A stretch of DNA of 64,000 nucleotides, taken from Methylocystis sp. IM3. GTDB lineage: Bacteria; Pseudomonadota; Alphaproteobacteria; Rhizobiales; Beijerinckiaceae. Shown here piece by piece: positions 8,697-18,464 of the stretch. The stretch is from contig NZ_JBBPBZ010000004.1 of assembly GCF_038070105.1 (NCBI RefSeq), positions 186,001 to 250,000 of the forward strand, in the 5' to 3' direction. Position 1 is the first letter of the stretch, and each line of letters opens with the position of its first letter. The position numbers and the translations under genes are program-made. The notes below the pieces were generated by a model that was not told the DNA's origin, searched no databases, and saw only the letters and a program-made list of their open reading frames with translations.

Positions 8697-9754
8697 TAGA
8701 GCAGGCTCCGACCGTTCTGAATCGGTCTAGGATTCCCGAATCGGCTGAAGTCTGATTCATAATTCCTGCCGCGAGGAGGAGGCGGCAGGAATGGCGCTTT
8801 CCGATGATCTTCGCAAACGCGTTGTGGAGGCGGTGGTTGTGGATGGAGGCTGTCGCGCAACGCGGCGGCAAAGCTATTTAAAGTCAGCATCGCCAGCGCG
8901 GTGCGCTGGGTCAAGCATTTCGAGACGACGGGAGATATCTCGCCCCGGCCTTGCGGCGGCGATCGCCGCTCCGGGCGTATCGAAGTCCATCGCGACTACC
9001 TCTTGGGGCTGATCCGTCGCACGCCGGACATCACCCTCCTCGAGATTCAGGAGCGCCTGATCAAGAATTGCGACGAGCATTTTTCGAGTTCGGTGTTATG
9101 GCGCTTCTTCGATCGGCATGGCGTTACGTTCAAAAAAAGAGTGCGCATGCCGCAGAGCAGCAACGTCCGGACGTCCTGAAGCGCCGCCTCGAATGGTTTG
9201 AGGGGCAGCCCGATCTCGACCCTACGAGACTTGTCTTCATCGACGAGACCGGCGCCTCGACCAATCTGGCGCGAAAAGCCGGGCGCTGCCAGCGAGGGCG
9301 ACGGCTGCGCGCCGCTGTGCCGCACGGCCATTACAAGACGGTCACGCTAGTCGCGGGGTTGAGCCTCTGCGGGCTCGTCGCGTCCAAAGTCTTCGATCGC
9401 CCGATCAACGCGGCCCTCTTCGAAGAATGGGTGGAAACCTGCCTGGTTCCCACGCTCTCGAGAGGCGATATCGTCGTCATGGACAATCTGCCCGCCCACA
9501 AGGGACCTCGGGTGGAACTGTTGATCAGGGCCGCAGGAGCTGAGTTGCGCTATCTGCCGCCCTACAGCCCCGATATGAACCCGATCGAGAAGGCCTTCTC
9601 CAAACTCAAGGCTTATCTCCGCAAAATCGCCGAGCGATCTGTCGGCGGCCTGATCCGCGCACTCGAAGCCTGCGCCGACATCTTCAAGCCCGTCGAATGC
9701 GCAAACTATTTCGGCGCGTGCGGATATGATCCACCTTGATCGGAGTCTGCTCTA
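8697..9754 (+). mobile_element. IS630 family element with inverted ends (second copy type)
   Basis: The ends form an inverted repeat, TAGAGCAGGCTCC at 8697-8709 and GGAGTCTGCTCTA at 9742-9754 (one mismatch), bounded by TA as expected for IS630. The 1058-bp element differs in sequence from the IS630 at 6.1-7.3 kb and its transposase gene is damaged. Confidence 0.8.
8791..9739 (+). pseudogene. IS630 transposase, frameshifted
   Basis: The product starts MALSDDLRKRVVEAVVVDGG, then loses one base near 8853; the next frame continues the helix-turn-helix with VRWVKHFETTGDISPRP. A second junction at the A run near 9131 joins the DDE half (LVFIDETGAS, VVMDNLPAHKG, PPYSPDMNPIEKAFSKLK) by a -1 shift that may be programmed. 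The first shift lacks a slippery site and looks like a mutation, so the element is probably dead. Confidence 0.75.
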
Positions 9755-9796
9755 GGTGGGCCCACTACGGGGTCCGGCGCTCGAACATCCGCGCGG

Positions 9797-9952
9797 GCGG
9801 ACAAGCGTCTCACCAGCGAGCAGCCCAGGCAGAGGAAGTGCGCCGCCCAATGGAAGGCCCAAAAAGCAGAACTGAAAATAGCCGACCCAACCGCAAACTG
9901 GCCCGCCTATTGGCGCCAATGCGACAGACGGCTTAAAGTCTCCGGGCGCTGA
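9797..9952 (+). pseudogene. Remnant of a PsiF-like small secreted protein
   Basis: The frame encodes KCAAQWKAQKAEL and, after a short gap, WPAYWRQCDRRLK. This resembles the C-terminal half of small exported proteins with a CxxxWK...W..YW..C..RL pattern. No signal peptide or start is present, so it is a 5'-truncated fragment beside the IS630 right end. Confidence 0.4.
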
Positions 9953-10424
9953 TGCGTCAATTTTCTCCGCGCGTGCGAGGGCCTCTTTTCACGGAGGCCC
10001 AGCCGTCGGTGGGAGGCGCTACGACGGAGAGCTCGGTAAACCAACCTTCTACCGGCGCCGACGGCCACGCGGCGCTTGGTTCGGCCATCCGATCAGCCTC
10101 TCGTTTGTCTCGCGCCTCGCACCGAAACATTTGCGCTCCGCGGTGATCGAGCGTCCGACTACCAATCGGCCCCTATTAGCGGCTGATCGAGCGATTGGCA
10201 TGCTATTGTACCAATATCCTCGCGGGCTCCGATTGCGAGCGAGGGGTCGTGGTGAACACTTTTCGATTTCGGAGCAATGCCTTCAGATCTCACCTCGTTT
10301 GTTTTGGCGTTAAGGAAGCTGCGCAAAGCCAGCGTTGCGTTCTTGCACCTCCTGCAATGTGACGTCGTTTTATTTCAAAAATCGCGCGACCAGCCGATTG
10401 TGGCCTAAGGCCCGTATGTCAATC
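9953..10424. other. Stretch without a recognised gene
   Basis: I see no family, repeat or RNA. Short open frames here have no ribosome sites. Confidence 0.4.
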
Positions 10425-10811
10425 TTACGTGAACGCCTTGAACGATAGCACGCCGCCGACCAGCAGGAAACCAATCCCAACGACAGGCAACGCCACATGC
10501 AACGTTGGCCCCGCCGTCTGCATGATCCCCACCAACTGCATCGGGAAGACCATTCGTGCGAAGCCGATGACGACCGACAGCCATCCGAAAATGGTGATCA
10601 GCACTGGCCAGCCGCCCGTCCAGCGATTATGGAAATAGATGATCGCAAGACCTGGCACGAAAGCGGCGTAGCCCGCGAGCACGATCATCATAGGAAATTT
10701 CGATAGCTCCTCGATCATCGACGGCATCGCGCCGAGGTTAAGGAGCACCATCAAGGCCGTGGCGAGGAGCGTCGGCCCGAGCAGGGCGGCGATGGTTTTC
10801 GAGGTCGTCAT
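10425..10811 (-). CDS. Small four-helix membrane protein, function unknown
   Basis: This encodes 128 residues with four hydrophobic segments at about 8-28, 40-60, 70-88 and 100-122, and short loops containing NRWTGGWPVL. It is probably an inner-membrane protein. It lies 24 bases downstream of a small basic protein gene on the same strand, so the two may share a transcript. I do not recognise a named family. Confidence 0.65.
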   Translation of the reverse strand: MTTSKTIAALLGPTLLATALMVLLNLGAMPSMIEELSKFPMMIVLAGYAAFVPGLAIIYFHNRWTGGWPVLITIFGWLSVVIGFARMVFPMQLVGIMQTAGPTLHVALPVVGIGFLLVGGVLSFKAFT

Positions 10812-10835
10812 TGACTGGCCCTTTCGTCGTCCGGA

Positions 10836-10994
10836 TCAGTTGCGCGTCCGGCCCTTGTGAACACGGCCCTTGCTCGCCGGGGGCTCCTTCTTCGATTCGA
10901 GGATCGGCGCGCGCTTCGGCGCGCACGCCCGGTCTGAGAGGGCGTGCAGATTTTCGCCATTCTTACCGAACGTCCTCTCCTTCGATTTGCCCAT
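10836..10994 (-). CDS. 52-residue basic protein, function unknown
   Basis: The product starts MGKSKERTFGKNGENLHALS and is rich in K and R (about a quarter of residues). A strong ribosome site (GGAGGAG) sits eight bases before the ATG, the main reason to call it. It lies directly upstream of the four-helix membrane protein gene. It overlaps other open frames that lack ribosome sites. It may bind nucleic acid, judging by charge only. Confidence 0.5.
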   Translation of the reverse strand: MGKSKERTFGKNGENLHALSDRACAPKRAPILESKKEPPASKGRVHKGRTRN

Positions 10995-11038
10995 TGGTTA
11001 GGCTCCTCCAGCGGGATACGGGGAGATAAATTGTTGAA

Positions 11039-11057
11039 GGCGCCCAGCTTGGGCGCC
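11039..11057. repeat. GC-rich hairpin
   Basis: GGCGCCC and GGGCGCC flank a 5-base loop. There is no clear U run on either strand, so it may be a weak terminator between the kdpA fragment and the small-protein genes. Confidence 0.35.
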
Positions 11058-11239
11058 CCTTTCCTGCGGCCATCCGGCACAAGGGGTCAGTCGCTCGGAT
11101 GATTCCTCGTGCAGCTTCTTCTCTGCTGAATGATAGGGTGAGATAGTGAATTTCAAAGGCTTGCGGCGGTGGATACGTGACAAATGTCTTCAACTCCTTG
11201 TGCCATAACTGTCGGGGAGCGTTCCCGTGATCTGCGGGG

Positions 11240-12310
11240 TCAAAAGACCTTGCCGCTTGAAAGCAGGAGATGCTCCACGAGAGGTCCGAGCGTAATCGCC
11301 GGAAAGAAATCGAGTAATGTGACGATCACCGTCACCCCCAGAAGGAGAAACACGAACATCGCGCCATCCGTGGGAAACGTCCCCGCCGATGGCAGGACCT
11401 TTTTCTTCTGAGCGAGCGAACCGGCGATGGCCATGATCGGGACGACGCTCGCAACGCGTCCGACAATCATCACAATGCCGGTCGTCGTGTTAAACCAGAC
11501 GGTGTTGACCGTCAGACCGCCGAAGGCCGAGCCGTTATCAGATGTGGTCGAGGCGAAGGCGTACAATATCTCGCTGAAGCCATGAGACCCCGAGTTTCCG
11601 CGACTGTCGAGCGCGATCTTCAAATTGACCGACACCGCCGTGAAGGCGAGCGTCAGCAAGGGCGTCAGCAGCACATACAGCATCGCCAACCTTATCTCGC
11701 GCGCCTCAATCTTCTTGCCCAGGTACTCAGGGGTGCGCCCGACCATGAGCCCGGCCAGGAAGACGGAGACAATGGCGAGTATAAGGATGACATAGAGTCC
11801 TGTGCCGACGCCGCCGGGAGCAATGCAGCCCATCAGAAGATTGAGCATCGGAACGAGCCCGCCAATGGGCGTCAATGAGTCGAATGTCGCATTGGCGGCG
11901 CCCGTTCCCGTCCCTGTCGTGGCCGCGGCAAAAAGCGCCGCGCCCGCTTGGCTGAACCGCAAGTCCTTGCCTTCCCGGTTGCCCCCGGCGGGATCGACGC
12001 CGATGTCTGTCAGCAGCGGATTGCCTGCGGCCTCCGCGTGATAGAGAGCCGCGACGCCCACGATGAAAATGATCGCCATGACCGCCAAGAGGCTGCGGCC
12101 TTGGCGCGGATCGCCAACCATTCGGCCAAACATGAAGACAAAGGCGACCGGGAGGAAAAGCTGGCTCCAGCACTCCAACATGTTCGTCAAGGCGCTGGGA
12201 TTTTCAAAGGGGTGGGCGGAATTCGCGTTCAGATATCCGCCGCCGTTGTTGCCGAGCAGCTTGATGGCTTCTTGGCTGGCGATCGGGCCGATTGCGATAG
12301 TCTGCTTTGT
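11240..12310 (-). pseudogene. kdpA: KdpA potassium-channel subunit, N-terminally truncated
   Basis: About 355 residues of KdpA are readable, including the selectivity-filter signature GNNGGGYLNANSAHPFENP and the later conserved stretches TTGTGTGAANATFDSLTP and YAFASTTSDNGSAFGG. The protein is normally about 560-590 residues. Here homology stops upstream of ALEGTKQTIAIGP near 12310, with no start codon or ribosome site for the rest. kdpB, kdpC, kdpD and kdpE are absent. The fragment sits next to an IS1380 and cannot form a transporter alone. Confidence 0.85.
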
Positions 12311-12509
12311 GCCTTCGAGCGCGGGAGACGGAAGGCATGAACGACGGCTCCGACGTCGTGTCCGACTGGCCGCGCGAGCGGCGGCAGTTGCGTCGGGCTC
12401 AAAATCGCCAATGTCGACCCGCGAGTGTCATAACGGTTTCGTCCTCGACACGATATTGGCCTCAAACGGCCAACCAAAATCTCGCCCGAGCGCGCGAGCA
12501 AGATAGTGG

Positions 12510-14150
12510 CTAGCCCATCTTATTCAGCGAGGAGGATATCGTGGGCTGGCGGATGTGGCGTAAAATATTGATTTGACGTATGGATTAGTTGCTCACGCTG
12601 ATCGCTCACGCCATCTCATCACAGCCACACCCGCCATGATTGAAGATAGCCTTCTGCCGTTTTCGTTTCCAGCCGTTGACCGCAAGAAGATCACCGCCGC
12701 ATTCGACGGCGGACGCATCACCTCGGACGCCGGCGTGATGTTGGTGGGGCAAGCCGAGCGCCGGCTGGGGCTGGCGGACAAGCTCGCAGCCATCATTGCC
12801 GGTACGCGCAATCCGTTGTTGATCACTCATTCGCTCACCAGCATTTTTCGTGCGCGCATTCTCGCTATCGCTTGCGGTTACGAAGACGCAGACGATCTCG
12901 ATCATCTACGCAAGGATCCGGCCTTCAAGATCGCCTGCGGGCGCTTGCCCGATACAGGGAACGATTTGTGCTCGCAGCCGACCATGTCGCGATGGGAGAA
13001 TGCGCCGACTTTGCGCGAAATCGTCAAGCTTGGCGGCGTGCTGATCGATCTTTACTGCACCAGCTACGCTGCGCCTCCGAAGCCGTCACACTCGATATCG
13101 ACGACACCTGCGACGTCGTGCATGGGCATCAGCAACTGTCACTGTTCAATGCGCACTACGATGAGCGCTGCTTCCTGCCGATCCATATTTACGACACCGC
13201 GACCGGACGTCCTGTCGCCATCATTCTACGTCCGGGAAAGACGCCGACCGGGAAGGAAGTGCGCGGTCATTTGCGCCGGATCGTCCGCCGCATCCGCGCG
13301 CATTGGCCGACGACGAAGATCACCATTCGCGGCGACGGGCACTATGGCCGCCGCGAGGTGATGGATTGGTGCGAGGACAATGACCTCGATTATGTTTTCG
13401 GCCTGTCCGGCAATAAGCTTCTCGCCGCCGCCGTCGAAGAAAAGGCCGACGACATCCGCACCCGTCGCGGGTTGGAACAGATGCTTGTCCTGCGCGGTTA
13501 CGCGCAAACGAACTACGCCGCCAAATCCTGGCGGGGCGAGCGCCGCGTCTGCGCCCGCATCGAAGCGACGGAAATGGGGCTCGATATTCGCTATGTCGTC
13601 ACCAACATTGCAAATGGCTCGCCCGAGCATGTCTACGACGCGCTCTATTGCGCGTGGCCAGATGGAAAATCTGATCAAATTGCACAAGAGCCAGCTGGCG
13701 TCGGATCGCACCTCCTGCCGCACGCCGCTCGCAAACCAGATGCGGCTCTTCCTGCATACTGCCGCCTACTGGCTGATGCTCGAACTGCGCGACGCCATTC
13801 CGAAACTCCATCCGCTCGCAGTCGCCGAATTTGCCACCTTGCGCGAGAAGCTGCTCAAGATCGGCGCGCGCATCGTCGAGACCGCAAGCCGCATCCGCCT
13901 TGCGCTCGCCAGCGCTTGCCCACAAGCCGAGCTATTCCGATGTCTAGCCGGCGCGTTACAGCCGGCAGGACCGTGAACGACGGGGCAGAGACCCCGTCCG
14001 CAGCCCCAGAGAGCCCAATCCGTTCACCTCTAACGCGTTCAAAAAGTGCGGAACCACCCAGCGGTAAAACGCAAAGGCAGACACCCGTCCGCGATCATAC
14101 CGCGGAAAAATTCAGCAAAGCCCGTCGGCTGGGTGAATAGGACGGGCTAG
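12510..14150 (+). mobile_element. IS1380 family element
   Basis: Inverted ends are visible, CTAGCCCATCTTATTCA at 12510-12526 and TGAATAGGACGGGCTAG at 14134-14150 (two mismatches). The span of 1641 bp and the transposase sequence fit IS1380. A clean target duplication could not be made out. Confidence 0.75.
12636..13976 (+). pseudogene. IS1380 transposase, two frameshifts
   Basis: The product begins MIEDSLLPFSFPAVDRKK and has FDGGRITSDAGVMLV, characteristic of IS1380. One base is missing near 13079, where SYAAPP must change frame to EAVTLDIDDTCDVVHGHQQ. A second shift lies near 13652, where ALYCA continues as RGQMENLIKLHKSQL. The remainder, including FLHTAAYWLMLELR, is conserved. Neither shift has a slippery motif, so the gene is dead. 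Confidence 0.8.
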
Positions 14151-14257
14151 TGGGCTCGTCATTTCCAGGGACCATCCGAGCCCATGAGGCGTTTTGGCAG
14201 CTAACGCGTTGCAGCAAGACAATTAGCGTCATACATAGCGAAAGCCATAAGGAATAA

Positions 14258-14530
14258 TTACATCCCGCTCGAAGGGCGTTTCTCTTCACCCTCAACGGGG
14301 CGTGCTTTCCTGGGCATGCCATTTGCACGTTTTAACGTGCTAGGATCGAAAATAAAATCTCGACCCCCAATTGACCCTTTGAAAGCCAATGTCGAAGGGC
14401 CGCGCCGCATGTAGAATAAGACAGATGTGTTGGGTACCGACAAAACCAACACATCTCCCCTTATTTCTTCGACCTCCACAAGTAATGGCTCGCCGGGACG
14501 ATCAACATCTATAAGAAGTATTTTGGCCAT
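14258..14530 (-). CDS. 90-residue hypothetical protein
   Basis: The product begins MAKILLIDVDRPGEPLLVEV and has a compact beta-rich N-terminal half followed by a basic C-terminus with PRKARPVEGEEKR. No motif or family is recognised. The ribosome site is weak, so the call rests on coding-like composition and isolation from other genes. Confidence 0.45.
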   Translation of the reverse strand: MAKILLIDVDRPGEPLLVEVEEIRGDVLVLSVPNTSVLFYMRRGPSTLAFKGSIGGRDFIFDPSTLKRANGMPRKARPVEGEEKRPSSGM

Positions 14531-14719
14531 TGCTCATACCCAAAATATACAAGCCTCAGAAACAGGCGCACGACCGCCGGATGAGAAGCCCATTTTTGTC
14601 TCCCGAAAGAAACTTTCCTGGCCGTTCTTCATCGAGCCAGTTGCTCCTTTTCGACTTCCGCGGTCGGTGCAAAGAGCGAGCTAAAGCCCGCCGCCGGCGA
14701 CGACCCTTAAGTCAGGCAA

Positions 14720-15058
14720 TCATTTCGTTGCTGCTTCGAGGTGCGTTAAGGCCTCTTCTGCATGCTTTGTCGCGACATCCGCGTGCTTTTGCTTTCCATG
14801 ATCAATGGCCGCTTTCAGGTGGACGATGCCTTCCTTGGTATGGGCATTGTCCTTGGCTTTCTCCGCCGCTTCCGCATGGGTAAGCGCCGCTTCCGCATGT
14901 GTCACCAGCACATCCCCATGGCCCTGCTTGCCATGCTCAATTGCTTCTTTGGTATGGCTAATTGCCTCGGCGAGATGGTCCTCGGCCAGAGCGAAGCTCG
15001 GCCCCAGGAGAACGGCGACACCAAGACCAAGGGCGAGCGTGAAAGTTCTACGGTTCAT
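14720..15058 (-). CDS. SmbP-like small periplasmic metal-binding protein
   Basis: This encodes 112 residues. A signal peptide (about 1-25, ending SFALA) precedes a helical domain with regularly spaced histidines, such as AISHTKEAIEHGKQGHGDVL and THAEAALTHAEAAEKAKDNAH. That is the pattern of SmbP from Nitrosomonas europaea, which binds several divalent metals including copper. It probably buffers metals in the periplasm. No metal-transport gene is directly adjacent; the RND efflux operon is 4 kb away. Confidence 0.8.
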   Translation of the reverse strand: MNRRTFTLALGLGVAVLLGPSFALAEDHLAEAISHTKEAIEHGKQGHGDVLVTHAEAALTHAEAAEKAKDNAHTKEGIVHLKAAIDHGKQKHADVATKHAEEALTHLEAATK

Positions 15059-15927
15059 AATCTATCCTCCCTCCGCCAACCCTCAGGCTTGAGGGATAGG
15101 GCCGTTCAGCGGGAAATGGCCGAGCCCAGAGGCAAGGACCGGCCTTCACTTAATCGATAAATTCGTCGAGATCGACAACAAATTCATCGAGTCCAGGGCG
15201 CTCTGTTAGCGAACTCCCTTGCTCTTCCCGATATGCGACATGCAGATCTGGCGGCACCCATTGGCCTTCAAGGGCCTTCCGGTCAGATCGGCATCAAGAT
15301 TTAGCATTCTCAGGAGCGACTTTCAATCGTCTTGCGACTTTTATCTACACGTGATACGATCTAAAAGTTCTTTAGTCAAGCGATCATGCCGATGCGAGAG
15401 TCGCGGAGAGCACGCCTGGTCGCGACAAGCGAATAAATGCGAGGGCCTCCGCCCTTGTCTTCTGCTCAAGCGAGGGCTTATGGCCCGGCGCAGCGATCCC
15501 AAGCGGCGCTCAAATAAGAAGGGTCTGGCATGTTGTCGTTTCGTAAGCAACGCGAAGTTGCCTGCCTATAACGCATGGAGTCGCCGGGCGCGCCCAACTT
15601 GCGCCCACAAACGTCGTCGCGCCGCCGATGGCGTCTGATAAAAATCGCCACTCACGCCGTTGAGACAGATCAACGTTCGTCGCGCAAAGCCTATCTTCAT
15701 CAGGAAATCCTTCGTGTCCCTGCCTTGCGCCATGGCTGTGGGCCTAAAGTCATCAAGTCGCGAAACCGTCCAAACCAACTAATTCAAACGAACTGTCACC
15801 CGATGGCCGATGACGAATCCCTGCGTCTCTTGACGCCAGCCAAGCAAAGGCGGCAATAGACCCCCGCTCTTCAACGCGAACCGCTACATTCTCGCAGCGG
15901 CCTGGATAGGCGTGGCTCAGTGAATGC
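15059..15927. other. Long stretch without a recognised gene
   Basis: Several overlapping open frames cross this stretch on both strands, but none has a good start or a recognisable family. It ends at the terminator of the candidate small RNA. Confidence 0.4.
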
Positions 15928-15957
15928 AAAAAAAACGACGCTTCGAAGAAGCGTCGT
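15928..15957 (-). terminator. Strong rho-independent terminator
   Basis: On the minus strand a perfect 10-bp stem (ACGACGCTTC with GAAGCGTCGT) closes a 3-base loop and is followed by eight U. No protein gene clearly ends at it. Confidence 0.8.
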
Positions 15958-16030
15958 GAAGTTGAAGATAGAGAGTCCATCGTAGACAGTTACCTGTTCT
16001 ACGAAAGTGATGATAGGGCGCCGGTGTTTC
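15928..16030 (-). ncRNA. Candidate small RNA divergent from a histidine kinase gene
   Basis: Read on the minus strand there are two consecutive stable hairpins. The first, at 16004-15980, has a 7-bp stem TCGTAGA/TCTACGA extended by CAG/CTG around a 4-base loop. The second is the terminator at 15957-15928 with eight U. This layout is typical of trans-acting bacterial sRNAs. The 5' end is unknown and the coordinate is approximate. It lies 130-200 bases from the divergent kinase start at 16165. Alternatively it could be the 3' end of an unrecognised small mRNA. Confidence 0.45.
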
Positions 16031-16164
16031 CGTTTTATTTCCTTGGACCAATTTCGGTAAGAAAGCATTCCAAATCTGTTCGTAGCTGCAGCCGCCTTCC
16101 TCTTGCCACCGTTGTCGACGCCCATATCCGTGCGGAAGCCCCAACTGTCGAGGAAGTATGAGCG

Positions 16165-17142
16165 ATGAATTGGCTGGACCAACTTTGTAAACTTTCGAGA
16201 AGCCGCGGGGGCTCCCGGGCTTGGACTATCGCTCTCGCTCTATTCGCCACAAGCCTCGCAGTACGTTTCCTCTTCGCCCCTTCGCTCCACGGGTTAAAGT
16301 TCCTCACATTTTATCCAGCCATTGCGCTTGCCACCCTGGTTTGTGGCTGGCCCCAAGGCGTCGTTGTCCTCGTCCTTTCCGCACTCTCTGCCTGGTATTT
16401 CTTGTTCGTGCCAAGCGACGTCTTCTCTCTTAACTACGCCAGCGAAGCCGCTGCGCTCTTTGGCTTCATGATGGTCGCTGGTTTCGTAGTCGTTCTGGTC
16501 GGTATCCTGCGCGAGACAATCAGACGTCTCGATCTCGCCAAGGCGGCGCAGGAGACCCTATTCTCCGAGCTTCAGCACCGGGTTGCCAATAACTTGCAAT
16601 TGGTTGTCGCTTTGCTCAGGAACGCGCAGCGAAATCTGCGCAACCCTGTTGTGGCGGCTGAAACCTTAAACGATGCTGAGGAGCGCATCATCGCGATGTC
16701 CAAGCTGCACCGCCACCTCCATGACGGAACCGCTTTCGTAAACGGCCTTGAGCCTCTCTTGAGGGAGATGCTATCAAACACCTTCCAACACTTGCCGGTG
16801 ACTGTCGGGATAAACGTCAGGGACGTATCGGACCTCTCGATCGACCAAATGACGGCGATAACCCTCCTGGTGAACGAGGCCGCAATTAACGCAGCAAAGC
16901 ATGTGTTCTCTAAGGGACGAGGCAGGACCTTCAACGTCTGCCTTCGGGAAGCTAAGGGTCGGCTCCGCTTGGATATTCAAGACGATGGGCCCGGCATCCG
17001 CGAGGACGCCATCGGCGCCGAAGCTCATTCACTTGGGATGGGCATTATGGAGGCATTCGCGAACCAACTTGGCGGTCCATTAGAGGTTGCTAATGATGGC
17101 GGCGCCTCGCTGAGCGTCGAATTTGGCGCTTCTCGGTCCTGA
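16165..17142 (+). CDS. Sensor histidine kinase with DUF4118 membrane domain and HisKA_2/HWE-type kinase
   Basis: The product has 325 residues. The first 115 contain several membrane helices with a KdpD-like DUF4118 pattern (LTFYPAIALATLVCGWPQG). The dimerisation and phosphoacceptor region is SELQHRVANNLQLVVALL with the His at about residue 138. The ATPase domain has LLVNEAAINAAKHVF and DDGPGIRED. Kinases of this class often feed the general stress response in alphaproteobacteria, but no response regulator, PhyR or EcfG gene is adjacent. The ATG at 16165 begins MNWLDQLCKLSRSRGG, just before the first helix. Confidence 0.82.
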   Translation: MNWLDQLCKLSRSRGGSRAWTIALALFATSLAVRFLFAPSLHGLKFLTFYPAIALATLVCGWPQGVVVLVLSALSAWYFLFVPSDVFSLNYASEAAALFGFMMVAGFVVVLVGILRETIRRLDLAKAAQETLFSELQHRVANNLQLVVALLRNAQRNLRNPVVAAETLNDAEERIIAMSKLHRHLHDGTAFVNGLEPLLREMLSNTFQHLPVTVGINVRDVSDLSIDQMTAITLLVNEAAINAAKHVFSKGRGRTFNVCLREAKGRLRLDIQDDGPGIREDAIGAEAHSLGMGIMEAFANQLGGPLEVANDGGASLSVEFGASRS

Positions 17143-17522
17143 TGCAATCCGCTTCGTCTTCCTTCCTCCATGCGCGCCTATACTCAATCTTGACGAGGTC
17201 GTGTGGACGCGCGAAAACCCCGGAAGGGCTGAAGTAGACTGTCAAAGTGCCTTCCGCGTCTTGCGGTTCGTCACGCCCGCTTGGTTGAGCGCAAAGCAGA
17301 ATCGTCAGAAGCGCCTCTTTTCCGTCAAATATTTATTGCTGGCCCGGCAGGCCCGTGGTTCACTCGTTCCGTTCTAGGGCTCCCGTAGGTGCAGCTGAGT
17401 TTCTTCAAAAGTGGGTTCGGAAACTGGCGTCGACGCGTGACAGCGCAAAACGCTTCCTTGATTTCAAGGAAGGTGCAATGCTCCACGAGAGCACCGCTGG
17501 AGAGCTCATCGAGTATCCTTCG
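17143..17522. other. Stretch without a recognised gene
   Basis: Nothing recognisable between the kinase stop and the decayed 3' end of otsB. Confidence 0.4.
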
Positions 17523-18091
17523 TCAGATGGTTTGAGACACTTTTTTGCTTTTTGGAGTCGAGGGCTCTGGCTCAATTGACGAAGGCACAATCTCGTACAC
17601 CATTCGTCCCGGACTGATCGTGAAATCGCCAAGGCGGCTTTTTAGCGGTCGCCGTAGCTCGTATTCGATCTGGGGGCCAGCCCTGAGGTTCGATAATGTA
17701 TCGACATCGAACTCCGCTTTGCTTCGATGCTGGCGCCTTCGAATTTCCTGCTGAGCGACGACACGACTTCGATGATTGCGGCAGGAAGGGGCCGGGCCGA
17801 CAAGGAGATCCGCTCGTGACCTAAGTGGAACTCCGCTCCATGCCCCCCCGCAATGATAGGCCGAAAGGGAGCCAAATGAGCGTCTACTGTTTCGATCGGT
17901 CGACCCGTGACAATCGCTAAGGCGCCGCCCAACGCGTTGTCCCCGCGCGCCAGCAGGGCTGGCAACTCCTCTGGGACGTGGATGGACTCTTGGGAAGGCG
18001 CAATATCAACGAGAGTGCCGTCGAAATCGAGAAAGAGAGCCCAGCCGGCGTTTGTCTTGAAGTTGGATTTCTTGGTCACTTGCGCCTCCAT
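17523..18091 (-). pseudogene. otsB: Trehalose-6-phosphate phosphatase OtsB, frameshifted and truncated
   Basis: The N-terminus has the HAD motif I FLDFDGTLVDIAPSQ, then AIVTGRPIETVDAHL, GGHGAEFHL and KRSSMSIHYR. After that the frame shifts near 17690, and OtsB sequence resumes as SRLGDFTISPGRMVYEIVP. Similarity stops near 17575, before the HAD motif with the metal-binding aspartates (GDDxTDE). The usual length is about 250 residues; here about 170 are recognisable. otsA is not nearby. The product would lack catalytic residues. Confidence 0.75.
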
Positions 18092-18464
18092 TGGGTTTTG
18101 GCTCTCTAACCTCTCAATTTCTAAGCTACCTCGCAGATTGCATTAAGAATATCTAGTGTGAAATGAGCATTCACTGCTCAGTGGTTTGCCCGTCATGCAC
18201 GCGACCCGGGCTAGCGGCTTCACTCGTTATCATGACTCCTTCGGGAAGGCGCTGCCTCGATCGGCTCGCGCTGCTCCATCTGCACGAATTAAGGAAAATA
18301 AAGGGAGACTTTACAAGCCTGTTCAAAAGTGACGCGGATGAATTGTGACGACTTAGCTCCAGGGTGGAAAACGGTAGGGATCTTGTTCTGCCGAAGACCC
18401 AAATGGTGATTGTCGGGGCTTCTTTAAAACGTCGGCTGAGACGTGGGTTTGCGGGAAGAAGATC
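18092..18464. other. Stretch without a recognised gene
   Basis: No family or structure seen. It may contain the old promoter of the methanol dehydrogenase remnant that follows. Confidence 0.35.
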
